Shown: positions 40,665-49,957, counted from the stretch's first letter. The stretch is DNA of 64,000 bases from [Clostridium] aminophilum DSM 10710 (GCF_000711825.1 NZ_JONJ01000017.1:1-64000), one strand, 5' to 3'. A program made the numbers and translations. Notes: generated from the sequence alone by a model not told the origin.

Positions 40665-41918
40665 ATGAAGGAAACAAGAACACTGGAATATAAATCAGAA
40701 GTGACGAATTCGTTTTTAAAAACAGTGAGTGCTTTTTCTAATTTTGGGACTGGAAAAATATTGTTTGGAGTTGCCGATGATGGAGCGATTCTTGGTATAA
40801 ATGATCCGGAACAGAAATGTCTCGACATTGAAAACAAAATCAATGATTCAATTTCGCCTAAGCCGGATTATGCCCTTTCAATTAATCGATTAAATAATGT
40901 TATAACGTTAGAAGTAAATGAGGGAAGATATAAGCCATATTTTTACAAAGGAAAAGCATATCGAAGAAGTGATACTGCTTCTGTTGAGGTTGATCAGATT
41001 GAATTAAAGCGTCTTACGCTTGAGGGAAACAACTTATACTTTGAATCTTTGGCTAATGATGCTAAGGATATAACTTTTGATGAGCTTGAGAAAAGTCTTA
41101 TTGATAAGTTAGGAGTAACAGAAGTTAATGACGATACGCTTAGGACTTTAGGTTTATATACAAAAGAGGGGCGGCTGAATAATGCAGCTTCACTATTAGC
41201 CGATAAAAATGATTTTTCCGGAATTGATGTTGCACGTTTTGGTAACTCTATTGATGAAATACTCGATCGAGAAAGTTTTATTCATATGTCGGTAATCACG
41301 CAGTATGATAAGGCTCTTGCTATGTATAGAAGATACTATCAATATGAGCAGATTAAAGGTGCTGATAGAGTTTTAATTGAAAAGGTTCCTGAAAAAGCAT
41401 TTCGTGAGGCAGTTGCAAATGCATTAGTGCATAGAACATGGGATATAAATGCAAATATTAGAATATCGATGTATGACGATAGGATCGAGATTGCTTCACC
41501 AGGTGGATTGCCAAGTGGAATTAGCGAGGATGAATATTTGCATGGTAATATTTCGACATTAAGAAATCCTGTATTAGGAAACATTTTCTTTAGATTACAT
41601 TATATTGAAATGTTTGGCACCGGAATAAAGCGAATTGTGGATGCATACAAAGATTGCCCAATAAAGCCGCGATTCGAAATAAAAGATAATTCAATTACGG
41701 TCACGCTTCCTGTATTATCTGCAACAATGTCGGTTACATCAGATGAAAATAAATTGATAGAGTTGTTGAACCGTGAAATGCGTTATAGTAGCAGTGAAAT
41801 AGCAGAAAAACTTAATTGGAGTAAAGACAAAACTGTTAGAAATTTGAATAATCTGATGGATGCCGGCTATGTTATAAAATATGGAACTGGTAGGGGCACG
41901 AAATATTCAAAAAAGTAA
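40665..41918 (+). CDS. ATP-binding regulator with AlbA_2 (Schlafen-like) domain
   Basis: 417 residues from ATG 40665 behind GGGGGGA. The N-terminal ~110 residues are an AlbA_2/Schlafen-type domain (LEYKSEVTNSFLKTVSAFSN, GKILFGVADDG, YYKG-like KPYFYKGKAYRR). A HATPase_c_4-like region follows (FREAVANALVHRTWD, IEIASPGGLPSGI, NPVLGNIFFRLHYIEMFGTGIKRI), and a C-terminal winged helix (SSEIAEKLNWSKDKTVRNLNNL). Such proteins are regulators or toxin/defence accessories of uncertain action. Codon use and composition are much more AT-rich than the core genes, and a decayed transposase precedes it, so acquisition by transfer is likely. Confidence 0.85.
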   Translation: MKETRTLEYKSEVTNSFLKTVSAFSNFGTGKILFGVADDGAILGINDPEQKCLDIENKINDSISPKPDYALSINRLNNVITLEVNEGRYKPYFYKGKAYRRSDTASVEVDQIELKRLTLEGNNLYFESLANDAKDITFDELEKSLIDKLGVTEVNDDTLRTLGLYTKEGRLNNAASLLADKNDFSGIDVARFGNSIDEILDRESFIHMSVITQYDKALAMYRRYYQYEQIKGADRVLIEKVPEKAFREAVANALVHRTWDINANIRISMYDDRIEIASPGGLPSGISEDEYLHGNISTLRNPVLGNIFFRLHYIEMFGTGIKRIVDAYKDCPIKPRFEIKDNSITVTLPVLSATMSVTSDENKLIELLNREMRYSSSEIAEKLNWSKDKTVRNLNNLMDAGYVIKYGTGRGTKYSKK

Positions 41919-41929
41919 ATGCTGACTCG

Positions 41930-41975
41930 AATCTCCTGCCTGTGCGTGATCGCAGGGACAGGAGATTTTTTCTTT
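41930..41975 (+). terminator. Terminator of the AlbA_2 gene
   Basis: AATCTCCTG-CCTGTG and its near-complement CGCAGGGA-CAGGAGATT followed by TTTTTCTTTT. Confidence 0.85.
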
Positions 41976-42168
41976 TGAGCGTGACATTCTGTGTCATGCA
42001 TTATCGATACATAGGACAGAGACGTAAACAATTGCTATATTGATTCGAATTATGACAAATCATGACAAATTATGAATAGTTATGAAAGGGGACATTCTAT
42101 GAAATGAGATCATGAGAACTATTGCTGTAGTAAAAATATCGTAAATGGAAAAGAATCCCCGATTATAG

Positions 42169-42174
42169 TATAAT
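42169..42174 (+). promoter_or_regulatory. Probable -10 box of the glycosyltransferase gene
   Basis: TATAAT 43 bp before the start codon, in an AT-rich stretch from 41976 that holds nothing else I can identify. No clear -35. Confidence 0.35.
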
Positions 42175-42216
42175 TTAACGGGTTTATTATGAATACTTTA
42201 AGGAGATAAAAATATC

Positions 42217-43236
42217 ATGAAAATATTATCGGTGGGAATTCCGTGCTACAACTCGGCAGAGTACATGAGACATTGTATCGAATCCCTCCTGCCGGCAGGA
42301 GACGAGATTGAGATCCTGATCGTGGACGACGGTTCACAGAAGGACAACACGCTGGAGATTGCGCAGGAGTATGAGAGAAATTATCCGGGAATCTGCCGTG
42401 CGATTCATCAGGAAAACGGCGGACACGGAGAGGCCGTCAACACGGGACTGAAGAACGCGACCGGCGTATTCTACAAGGTTGTGGACAGCGATGACTGGGT
42501 TGATCACGATTCGCTGATGAAGGTGATGGATACGCTTCGCCGCTTCGTGCAGCAGAATCAGACACTGGATATGCTGATCTGCAATTTCGTCTACGAGAAG
42601 CAGGGCGCGGCCCGCAAGAAGGTTATGAATTACCGCTCCGCCTTCCCGATCGAGCAGCTCTTTACCTGGGAAGACGTCAAGCATTTCCATCTGGGACAGT
42701 ATATCCTGATGCATTCGGTGATCTACCGCGTGCAGATGCTGCGCGAGGCTGAACTGGAGCTTCCGAAGCACACCTTCTATGTCGACAATATTTTCGTATA
42801 TCAGCCGCTTCCGCATGTGAAGAGCATGTACTATCTGGATGTCAATTTCTACCGCTATTTCATCGGCCGTGATGATCAGTCCGTCAATGAGCAGGTCATG
42901 ATCGGAAGAATTGACCAGCAGTATCTGGTAACCCGGCTGATGATGAGTTATTACGATGTCACAAAGGTTCAGCCGGCGAAACTCCGGAATTACATGACCC
43001 GTTATCTGGAGATCATGATGACGGTGTGCTCGATTCTGGCGATCCGCTCCGGCACTCCGGAGAACCTTCAGAAGAAAAAAGAACTGTGGCAGGAACTCCG
43101 GGAGAAAAATCTGCGCCTGTGGCTCCGCCTCCGTTGGGGATTTCTTGGACAGGGAATGAATATTCCGGGAAAGAGCGGCCGCAAAGTGTCGTCTGCGGCG
43201 TACAAAATCGCACAAAAATTCTACGGTTTTAACTAA
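42217..43236 (+). CDS. Family 2 glycosyltransferase
   Basis: 339 residues from ATG 42217, preceded by AAGGAG. GT-A fold: MKILSVGIPCYNSAEYMRHC, then ILIVDDGSQKDNT, HQENGGHGEAVNTGLKNATG and the DxD-type VDSDDWVDHDS. The second half is helical with no membrane span, so it is a cytosolic inverting transferase that adds a sugar to a surface polymer or lipid carrier. The acceptor is unknown. No other polysaccharide gene is near. Confidence 0.92.
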   Translation: MKILSVGIPCYNSAEYMRHCIESLLPAGDEIEILIVDDGSQKDNTLEIAQEYERNYPGICRAIHQENGGHGEAVNTGLKNATGVFYKVVDSDDWVDHDSLMKVMDTLRRFVQQNQTLDMLICNFVYEKQGAARKKVMNYRSAFPIEQLFTWEDVKHFHLGQYILMHSVIYRVQMLREAELELPKHTFYVDNIFVYQPLPHVKSMYYLDVNFYRYFIGRDDQSVNEQVMIGRIDQQYLVTRLMMSYYDVTKVQPAKLRNYMTRYLEIMMTVCSILAIRSGTPENLQKKKELWQELREKNLRLWLRLRWGFLGQGMNIPGKSGRKVSSAAYKIAQKFYGFN

Positions 43237-43365
43237 AATTGCTTTTTGGCATTAAAGCGTTAGAATTTCTGTTTTCTTTTTCCATAAATCGTGGTAATAT
43301 ATGTGTTAAATCATGCAACAGCGTATTTAATAAAATTCATTACCTTTCAATTAAGGGGGAAAAGT

Positions 43366-44634
43366 ATGAACAGTCTGAAGAACGCTTTATGCGGAATGGC
43401 CGACCGTTACAACAGTGTGAGCCTGATTGTCAGGATCGCCTGCGGACTGGTGATCGGCGCAATTCTCGCACTGGTATTTCCGAACGCATCCTGGATTTCC
43501 GAGTTCGGTACCATTTTCGTCGGCGCGCTGAAAGCGATCGCACCGGTACTGGTGTTTGTGATCGTGGCAGGTGCACTGGCGCAGGGATCATCCAAACTGG
43601 ACAGAAGATTCGGGACCGTGATTTTGCTGTATCTTCTGACCACGTTTATGGCATCGGTGCTCTCGGTTTTTACGAGTGTGCTTTTTCCGGTGAAAATTGT
43701 TCTCGGCGATGCGGCAGAGTCGGAAGTGATTCCGCAGGGACTCGGTGAGGTTCTGGATACGCTTCTTCGCAACATTGTGGCAAACCCGATCGGTTCCATC
43801 GTGAACGGAAATTATATCGGAATTCTGCTCTGGGCATGCCTCTTCGGCTTTGCGATGAAGGGCATCGGCTCGCAGACAACGAAACAGTTTATGTTGGATG
43901 TCTCGGACGCGATATCGCAGATTGTCCGCTGGGTCATCAACATGGCGCCGTTCGGTATTATGGGTCTGGTGTACACCAATGTAGCCGAGAACGGTCTGGC
44001 AATCTTTACGCAGTACGGAAAACTGCTGATTCTTCTGGTGGGCACCATGCTTCTGATGGCGCTGGTTGTCTCTCCGCTGGTGGCCTTTGTCTTTATCGGA
44101 AGAAATCCGTATCCGCTGGTATTCCGGTGTCTGAAAGAGTCCGGTATCACGGCATTTTTTACCAGAAGTTCGGCAGCGAACATTCCGGTCAATATGGCAC
44201 TGTGTGATCAGCTCGGTCTGGACAAGGACTTCTATTCTGTGTCCATCCCGCTGGGGGCGACGATCAACATGGACGGTGCGGCGATCACCATCACGATCAT
44301 GACCCTTGCTACCTGCAATACACTCGGAATGCAGGTATCCATTCCGGCGGCCATCCTGCTCTCGCTGATGAGTGCGCTGGGTGCCTGCGGCGCTTCCGGT
44401 GTGGCCGGCGGATCGCTTCTGCTGATCCCGATGGCTTGCTCCCTGTTCGGTATCTCCAATGATATCGCGATGCAGGTGGTCGGCGTCGGATTCATCATCG
44501 GCGTGATTCAGGACTCTGTGGAGACGGCGCTGAATTCTTCCGGTGACTGCATGTTTACTGCCATCGCGGAGTTTCACGAGTGGATCAAGGAAGGAAAAGA
44601 ACTTCCGGATTTCATGGGTTCTTCGAAAAAGTAA
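43366..44634 (+). CDS. sstT: Serine/threonine:Na+ symporter, SstT-like
   Basis: 422 residues from ATG 43366 behind AAGGGGGA. It belongs to the dicarboxylate/amino acid:cation symporter family. The two hairpin regions and substrate-binding text are present: TRSSAANIPVNMALCDQLGL (serine-rich first hairpin), GATINMDGAAITIT (the NMDG-type Na+ site) and GVIQDSVETALNSSGD, which favours SstT over glutamate carriers. It takes up serine and threonine with sodium. Confidence 0.92.
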   Translation: MNSLKNALCGMADRYNSVSLIVRIACGLVIGAILALVFPNASWISEFGTIFVGALKAIAPVLVFVIVAGALAQGSSKLDRRFGTVILLYLLTTFMASVLSVFTSVLFPVKIVLGDAAESEVIPQGLGEVLDTLLRNIVANPIGSIVNGNYIGILLWACLFGFAMKGIGSQTTKQFMLDVSDAISQIVRWVINMAPFGIMGLVYTNVAENGLAIFTQYGKLLILLVGTMLLMALVVSPLVAFVFIGRNPYPLVFRCLKESGITAFFTRSSAANIPVNMALCDQLGLDKDFYSVSIPLGATINMDGAAITITIMTLATCNTLGMQVSIPAAILLSLMSALGACGASGVAGGSLLLIPMACSLFGISNDIAMQVVGVGFIIGVIQDSVETALNSSGDCMFTAIAEFHEWIKEGKELPDFMGSSKK

Positions 44635-44705
44635 GAGGATGTTCCGGAGAAAAATCGGACAGATTCAGAACTGTTATGGTTCGGTGATATGAGAAAGAAT
44701 TGAAA

Positions 44706-44747
44706 AAGCTGAGGTTCCCGGTCGGGGCCTCAGCTTTTCTCTTTTTT
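44706..44747 (+). terminator. sstT terminator
   Basis: AAGCTGAGG-TTCCCG and CGGGG-CCTCAGCTT, then TTCTCTTTTTT, running straight into repeat copy C. Confidence 0.88.
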
Positions 44748-44814
44748 CATAGGAAATTTCTCCGAAATTCCCTATAAAAAAACGCTCCGCGAGGATGCGC
44801 ACGCCGCTGTAAGG
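44736..44814 (+). repeat. Terminator-linked palindromic repeat, copy C (head only)
   Basis: The same head hairpin as copy A (TTTCATAGGAAATTTCTCCG and its complement), an A-run, then ACGCTCCGCGAGGATGCGCA and CGCCGCTGTAAG. It starts in the T-run of the sstT terminator and ends about 15 bp from the convergent queA stop. Confidence 0.85.
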
Positions 44815-44829
44815 CAGCTCAGTTCTTGA

Positions 44830-45855
44830 TCAGTGAATGAACATGGCGTCTCCGAAGGAGAAGAAGCGGTAGCGCTCGGCGATGGCTTCTTTGTACGCGT
44901 TCAGGATATGCTCTCTTCCGGCGAGCGCGGATACCAGCATCACGAGAGTGGACTGCGGAAGATGGAAGTTGGTAATCAGGCAGTCCAGAATCTTGAATTT
45001 GTATCCCGGATAGATGAAGATGCTCGTCCAGCTGCTCTTTGCATGGAGAATGCCGTTTTCATCCGCTGCGGATTCCAATGTGCGGCAGCTTGTCGTGCCG
45101 ACGCAGATGATGCGTCCGCCGGCTTTCTTGACCGCGTTCACGGTGTCCGCCGCCTCCTGAGAGACGATGTAGAACTCAGAGTGCATCTGGTGCTCTTCGA
45201 TGGTGTCCACCTTGACCGGGCGGAAGGTTCCGAGACCGACGTGAAGAGTGACATGGACAATCTTTACGCCCTTGTCTTCAATCCGCTGAAGAAGTTCTTT
45301 GGTAAAATGGAGTCCTGCAGTCGGAGCGGCAGCACTTCCCTCGTGTTCCGCATAGACCGTCTGATAGCGGTTTTTGTCTTTCAGCTGATGGGTGATGTAC
45401 GGCGGCAGCGGCATCTGGCCGAGCTGATCCAGAATCTCCTCAAAGATTCCCTCATATTGGAACTGGATCAGGCGGTTGCCGTCCTCGATGACATCCACAA
45501 CGGTTCCCTTCAGAAGACCGTCACCAAATGAGATCACGGTGCCCGGCTTACATTTCTTCCCCGGTTTTACCAGCGTCTCCCAGATGTCGTCTTTTTTACG
45601 GGTGAGAAGGAGAACCTCGATGTGGGCGCCGGTGTCTTCCTTTACACCGTGGAGACGCGCCGGGATAACCTTGGTGTCGTTGATGACCAGTGCATCGCCC
45701 GGATTCAGATAATCGATGATGTCATGGAAAATTTTGTGCTCGGTTTTTCCGGTATCCTTATCCAGAACCAGAAGACGGGAAGAAGCGCGGTCTTCCAGCG
45801 GATCCTGTGCGATCAGTTCCTGGGGAAGATCGTAATCAAAATCTTTAACGTTCAT
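44830..45855 (-). CDS. queA: tRNA preQ1(34) S-adenosylmethionine ribosyltransferase-isomerase
   Basis: 341 residues; ATG at 45853-45855 (AGAAAGGC upstream); the longer in-frame start is not supported. QueA transfers and rearranges the ribose of SAM onto preQ1 in tRNA to give epoxyqueuosine. Typical text: [25 protein letters not shown] (in pieces), [41 protein letters not shown] and [20 protein letters not shown]. No tgt gene is adjacent. Confidence 0.95.
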   Translation of the reverse strand: MNVKDFDYDLPQELIAQDPLEDRASSRLLVLDKDTGKTEHKIFHDIIDYLNPGDALVINDTKVIPARLHGVKEDTGAHIEVLLLTRKKDDIWETLVKPGKKCKPGTVISFGDGLLKGTVVDVIEDGNRLIQFQYEGIFEEILDQLGQMPLPPYITHQLKDKNRYQTVYAEHEGSAAAPTAGLHFTKELLQRIEDKGVKIVHVTLHVGLGTFRPVKVDTIEEHQMHSEFYIVSQEAADTVNAVKKAGGRIICVGTTSCRTLESAADENGILHAKSSWTSIFIYPGYKFKILDCLITNFHLPQSTLVMLVSALAGREHILNAYKEAIAERYRFFSFGDAMFIH

Positions 45856-46054
45856 GATTTGCCTTTCTGTCAATGTATCATGTGTCGGGGAACATCCCTG
45901 ATATTTCCCCTGACGCAAATGCCTTCGGCGGATCTTGGCATCCGCTGCGGTAAAAACAGTGTTTGAGCGGTTTCCGTACCGGTTTGACACCGGTTGGATT
46001 TGCAAATGAATATTATACCGTATTTTATTTGTCCGGTAAACAGAAAACTTACTC

Positions 46055-46083
46055 TTGCGAAGAATACCATTTGATGGTATTAT
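46055..46083 (+). promoter_or_regulatory. Promoter of the tRNA-Arg gene
   Basis: TTGCGA (46055-46060), 17 bp, TATTAT (46078-46083), ending 9 bp before the mature tRNA 5' end. Confidence 0.5.
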
Positions 46084-46092
46084 ACTTGTGAT

Positions 46093-46164
46093 GCGCCTGT
46101 AGCTCAGTGGATAGAGCAGTGGCCTCCGGAGCCGCGTGCGTAGGTTCGATTCCTATCAGGCGCA
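46093..46164 (+). tRNA. tRNA-Arg (anticodon CCG)
   Basis: Cloverleaf by eye: acceptor GCGCCTG/CAGGCGC with discriminator A, D arm GCTC...GAGC, anticodon stem GTGGC/GCCGC with loop CTCCGGA (anticodon CCG, codon CGG), and T arm GTAGG-TTCGATT-CCTAT. The 3' CCA is not encoded. Confidence 0.95.
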
Positions 46165-46173
46165 TGAATAGAG

Positions 46174-46211
46174 ATCCCGTGGAGATTGATTCTCCAGGGG
46201 ATTTTTTTTTG
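46174..46211 (+). terminator. Terminator of the tRNA gene
   Basis: ATCCC-G-TGGAGA and TCTCCA-G-GGGAT pair, followed by a nine-base T-run. Confidence 0.88.
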
Positions 46212-46325
46212 TGGGAGTCATCGGGAGTTTCCGATGACTCCCACAAAAAAACGCTCCGCGGGGATGCGCACGCCGCAGCAGAGAAGATGTCACCTTGCGG
46301 TGACCAGCGGCGGACTTTGTCCTTT
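46202..46325 (+). repeat. Terminator-linked palindromic repeat, copy D
   Basis: Different head hairpin (GTGGGAGTCATCGG / CCGATGACTCCCAC, perfect 14 bp) placed between the tRNA terminator T-run and an A7 run. After that the common body follows: ACGCTCCGCGGGGATGCGCA, CGCCGC, then GTCACC-TTGC-GGTGAC, CAGCGGCGGACTTTG. So the body is conserved while the head stem is replaced. Confidence 0.8.
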
Positions 46326-46475
46326 TGCTAAAAGAAAAAAGCATGAAGAGTCGGATCGGCTTATATAACCGGGCGGGTATGACGAATAATAATCATTATG
46401 AGAATGCGATCAGCCGGGAAATGTTCAGCGCTGCGCATGAAAGATATGTGACCTCATTGGACAGGAGAAGTTTTT

Positions 46476-46931
46476 ATGAAGAGATTATGCAGACAGAAAA
46501 AGAATGGTTTTACGCTCGCTGAGCTTCTGATCGTTGTTGCGATCATTGCCGTGCTGGTATCGATCAGCGTGCCGATTTTTTCAAAAGTTCTGAGAAAATC
46601 ACGCCTCGCTGCAAATCAGGCCAATGCAAGAGCCGCTTATGCGGCAGCCATGGTGTGGTACATGGAGAATTCCAACACGGATCAGCAGATTTATAAGGAT
46701 GCGGGGACCTTTGACGCATCCACCGGCGTGTTTACGCCCGGTGTCATCTCCACCACCAATCCCAATGCACCGCAGTTTGATGATACCAATATCGATAACT
46801 GGACGGTAGATACCCCGTCGCGTCCGGCGTATGACAAGAAGAGAGCCGGAGATATTGTCTACAAAAAGTGGGATATCTACTGGAATTCGTCGTTCAATGG
46901 AACCATTGATGCTTTTGTGGCATCGGAGTAA
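46476..46931 (+). CDS. Type IV pilin-like protein (prepilin, orphan)
   Basis: 151 residues from ATG 46476 behind AGGAG. A short basic leader ends in KKNG11, followed by the prepilin peptidase site and helix FTLAELLIVVAIIAVLVSIS, with Glu at +5 of the mature protein. The remaining domain is globular with aromatic and aspartate-rich stretches (WYMENSNTDQQIYKD). It would be inserted in the membrane and assembled into a pilus or pseudopilus. No assembly ATPase, platform protein or peptidase is in this window. The diguanylate cyclase gene starts 20 bp downstream. Confidence 0.88.
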   Translation: MKRLCRQKKNGFTLAELLIVVAIIAVLVSISVPIFSKVLRKSRLAANQANARAAYAAAMVWYMENSNTDQQIYKDAGTFDASTGVFTPGVISTTNPNAPQFDDTNIDNWTVDTPSRPAYDKKRAGDIVYKKWDIYWNSSFNGTIDAFVASE

Positions 46932-46951
46932 AGAATAGAGGCAATACAGGA

Positions 46952-48451
46952 ATGAAAGAAACATCGGCAAAATCACTCCAGGATTTTATTCTGGAAAGCC
47001 GGATCTGGCTGAATCATTATCTGAGCGGTATTCTGAGAATGATCATTCTGACCGGTCCTGCGATTGCGCTCGGAATCCGGGCAGGCATCTTCCGGAATGC
47101 CACGTACCGGACCTGTCTGAATATCTCAGGGATGGTTGCCGTCCTGGCGTTCATTCATTATTTTCTTGCGCGGCGCTTTCCGAAATCCAGGGCGACAAGT
47201 TTTTTCTCGCTGACAGCTTTGGATATCATCATCGTATATATGTCGCTCCATCAGGTAGATATTCTTCTTACCTGGTTTTTTGTGCCGCTGATGGGCGTGC
47301 TGTTCTGTGATGAGGTGATTTATTTTTATGCGGTTGCGGTAAACTATGTGTTTATGACCGGTGCCACATGGGCAGGCACATCGCTCTATTACACAAGATC
47401 TGATTTTGAATCGGTCCGGGGATATTTTTTTAACGTCATGGGCGGATTCACAATCGAAATGCTGATTATGACAGCGCTGGGGTACATCATAATCAGACTT
47501 GCCAAGGACAATTTTGCAAAGCTTTTTCAGCAGAATGAGATGATTCAGTCCCAGAAACAGAACGAACAGGAGAAAATGAAGGTCCTGGATTCGATGGCGG
47601 GAATCTATGACAATGTCAATCTGATCGATTTTACGGATAATACGGAAATGTCGCTCCGGGATCCGGAACAGAAAAAGATCGGAATCGATATGCGGTCACA
47701 GACACATACACAGATGAGTCAGAGGATTAAGGAGCATGTCATGCCGGAGCAGATGGATGATTTCCTGTCCTTTACCAATATCACTACGGTCAGAGAACGC
47801 CTGACCGGCAAAAAAATCATCAGCGGTGACTTTGTGGACATTGACAGGGGCTGGTTCCGGGCGCAGTACATCACGGTAGATGCGAAAACGGACTCGGCAC
47901 CGGACGTTGTGATTTACACGACGCGAAATGTGAATGAAGAAAAGAAGAGAGAGCAGACGCTGATCCGGATTACCATGACGGATGAAATGACCAGACTTCA
48001 CAACCGCAGGTGTTATGAGAGAGATCTGGATAAACTGCGGAGGAAACCGCTGGAGGATGATTTTGTCATCTTTGTGATCGACGTAAACGGATTAAAGACG
48101 GTAAATGACACTCTGGGACATACTGCGGGGGATGAGCTGATCAAGGGCGCCGCAGCCTGTCTGGCCATTACCGTACATAAAACCGGAAGAGTCTACCGGA
48201 CCGGCGGAGATGAATTTATGGCGCTGGTTTACACGGATGATCCGGAGTGTCTGCGGAAGAAAATCCATAAAAATGCATATAAGTGGCGCGGCGTTTACTC
48301 CAGGGATATGTCGATGGCGGTCGGCTATGCCGCGGCTTCCGATTACAGGGATGCTTCTCTGGACGAGCTGGAACATTTTGCGGATGCAGATATGTATTCT
48401 GAAAAAGAACAGTATTATCAGAAGGCGGGAAAAAACAGACGCCGGATATAA
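46952..48451 (+). CDS. Membrane-bound diguanylate cyclase (GGDEF)
   Basis: 499 residues. The first ~190 residues hold five to six hydrophobic segments; a short coiled-coil stretch (NEMIQSQKQNEQEKMKV) and a PAS-like region come next. The C-terminal GGDEF domain has TDEMTRLHNRRCYERDL, VIDVNGLKTVNDTLGHTAGDEL and an intact GGDEF at residues 418-422. It should make cyclic di-GMP in response to a membrane signal. Close spacing behind the prepilin gene suggests joint expression. I see no EAL domain. Confidence 0.9.
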   Translation: MKETSAKSLQDFILESRIWLNHYLSGILRMIILTGPAIALGIRAGIFRNATYRTCLNISGMVAVLAFIHYFLARRFPKSRATSFFSLTALDIIIVYMSLHQVDILLTWFFVPLMGVLFCDEVIYFYAVAVNYVFMTGATWAGTSLYYTRSDFESVRGYFFNVMGGFTIEMLIMTALGYIIIRLAKDNFAKLFQQNEMIQSQKQNEQEKMKVLDSMAGIYDNVNLIDFTDNTEMSLRDPEQKKIGIDMRSQTHTQMSQRIKEHVMPEQMDDFLSFTNITTVRERLTGKKIISGDFVDIDRGWFRAQYITVDAKTDSAPDVVIYTTRNVNEEKKREQTLIRITMTDEMTRLHNRRCYERDLDKLRRKPLEDDFVIFVIDVNGLKTVNDTLGHTAGDELIKGAAACLAITVHKTGRVYRTGGDEFMALVYTDDPECLRKKIHKNAYKWRGVYSRDMSMAVGYAAASDYRDASLDELEHFADADMYSEKEQYYQKAGKNRRRI

Positions 48452-48517
48452 GAACGGCAGAGAAGAACGCCAGAGAAGAACGCACAGAAAAACGGAAGAG
48501 AAGAACAGCAGAGATTA

Positions 48518-48557
48518 CGGGACTCCGGTTTCAGTTGGAAACGGAGTCCCGATTTTG
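48518..48557 (+). terminator. Terminator of the diguanylate cyclase gene
   Basis: CGGGACTCCGGTTTC and GAAACGGAGTCCCG around AGTTG, then ATTTTGT. A short run of AGAGAAGAACG-type repeats (about 48455-48510) lies just before it. Confidence 0.8.
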
Positions 48558-48632
48558 TGTTCCATGGAGAGCGCTTCGCATTTGCTATGGAAAAAATGCT
48601 CTCCGGAGGCTGCTGTAATAGCGAGGATACCC
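48553..48632 (+). repeat. Terminator-linked repeat, divergent copy F
   Basis: Directly after the terminator: a TTCCAT...ATGGAA hairpin, an A-run, then ATGCTCTCCGGAGG and CTGCTGTAATAGCG. The order (terminator, hairpin with T/A ends, AAAANGCTC body) matches copies A-D, but the sequence has drifted. Confidence 0.45.
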
Positions 48633-48790
48633 CTGGTCCTTCATAAGACTATGGCGGCTTCCGCAATAACGGACGTAATGCTAAGATTCAGTGGAATCTC
48701 CTTCAAAAAATGATATAATGCAGAATAGTATATTTTAGTGTAATACATTGAAAGAAAGCATAGTGATGGGATATCACGGTGAGGTGTGAC

Positions 48791-49957
48791 ATGACAAAAG
48801 AGATGGATATGGATGCGCAGGGAATGCGCCTGAATAAATACCTGAGCGCGGTCGGCTACTGTTCCCGGCGGGATGCGGACAAGCTGATCGACGAGGGCGC
48901 GGTTACCGTGGACGGTGAGCCGGCGACACTGGGGACACGTGTGCGGAACGGGCAGACGGTTGCGGTGAACGGAAAGAACATTGAAGACAGGAAGGAGAGA
49001 CCGGTCCTTCTGGCGGTCAATAAGCCGAGAGGCATCATCTGTTCAACGAAAGATGACGATCACGGCGATGTGCGTGTGCAGAATATCGTGGATTTTCTGC
49101 ATTACCCGATCCGGATTTATCCGATCGGCCGTCTGGACAAAGAGAGCGACGGACTGATCCTGATGACCAACGAAGGCGATCTGGTGAACCGGATTCTCCG
49201 GGCAAGATTTATGCACGAGAAAGAGTATGTCTGCACCGTCAACCGGCCGATCGATGAGGCATTTCTGCGCGGGATGCGCGCAGGCGTCTATATTCCGGAA
49301 CTGGAGACAACCACAAGACCGTGTAAGGTGACCAAGACCGGAACCCGTTCATTCCGCATCGTTCTGACACAGGGACTGAACCGTCAGATCCGGCGGATGT
49401 GCGAGCAGTTCGGATATCATGTCCGCGCGCTCAAGCGTATCCGTATTATGAATATCCGTCTCGGCGATCTGGAAAAGGGCGAGTACCGCGAGGTGGCCGG
49501 AGAAGAGCTGGAGGAGCTGATGAAGCTTCTTGATTCCCGTGATGAGGCCAGCGAGAAGGAAATGCAGATGATGTACGCCGATATCGAGAAATACGGCGAT
49601 GAGGATGCATCCGGAGGACTCGGAGAGAGCGGTCACGCAAGACGTGCGGCGCGCGAAGAGCGGGAACGGTTTGCAAGAGGCGAGCGGAATTTCGGCCGAA
49701 ATGACCGCGACGAGGAACGCAGAAGAAACAGCGGCCGGGACGGCGCGGCGGTCTTCCGCTCCGGAAGCAGCGGCAATGTAGTATACCGCAGCAGGAACAG
49801 CGGTTCTTCCGCAAAACCGGCGGAGAGAACGGCCGGGAAGAGAACCGGCGGAAAAGACGTGCATTTCAGCACGGCGCATAAGATCACAATTACCCGGAGA
49901 ACAGGAGACGAGGATGGCAGACGCAGAAAGAACCGAGGAGACGAAGAGAATTCGTGA
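48791..49957 (+). CDS. 23S rRNA pseudouridine synthase, RluF/RsuA family, with RG-rich tail
   Basis: 388 residues from ATG 48791 (GTGAGGTG upstream). An N-terminal S4 RNA-binding domain (RLNKYLSAVGYCSRRDADKL) precedes the catalytic domain with GRLDKESDGLILMTNEG (catalytic aspartate) and LTQGLNRQIRRMCEQFGY. This matches RluF-type synthases that modify the 2604 region of 23S rRNA. After residue ~265 comes about 120 residues rich in R, E, G and S (for example RERFARGERNFGRNDRDEER), an extension seen in some clostridial relatives and similar in style to the helicase tail at 5241-5480. The gene end overlaps the ligA start by 44 bp. Confidence 0.9.
   Translation: MTKEMDMDAQGMRLNKYLSAVGYCSRRDADKLIDEGAVTVDGEPATLGTRVRNGQTVAVNGKNIEDRKERPVLLAVNKPRGIICSTKDDDHGDVRVQNIVDFLHYPIRIYPIGRLDKESDGLILMTNEGDLVNRILRARFMHEKEYVCTVNRPIDEAFLRGMRAGVYIPELETTTRPCKVTKTGTRSFRIVLTQGLNRQIRRMCEQFGYHVRALKRIRIMNIRLGDLEKGEYREVAGEELEELMKLLDSRDEASEKEMQMMYADIEKYGDEDASGGLGESGHARRAAREERERFARGERNFGRNDRDEERRRNSGRDGAAVFRSGSSGNVVYRSRNSGSSAKPAERTAGKRTGGKDVHFSTAHKITITRRTGDEDGRRRKNRGDEENS

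Noticed and set aside
46325-46522. 65-codon frame ahead of the prepilin
   Set aside because: It overlaps the prepilin start and begins at a TTG within the tail of repeat copy D; no family resemblance.
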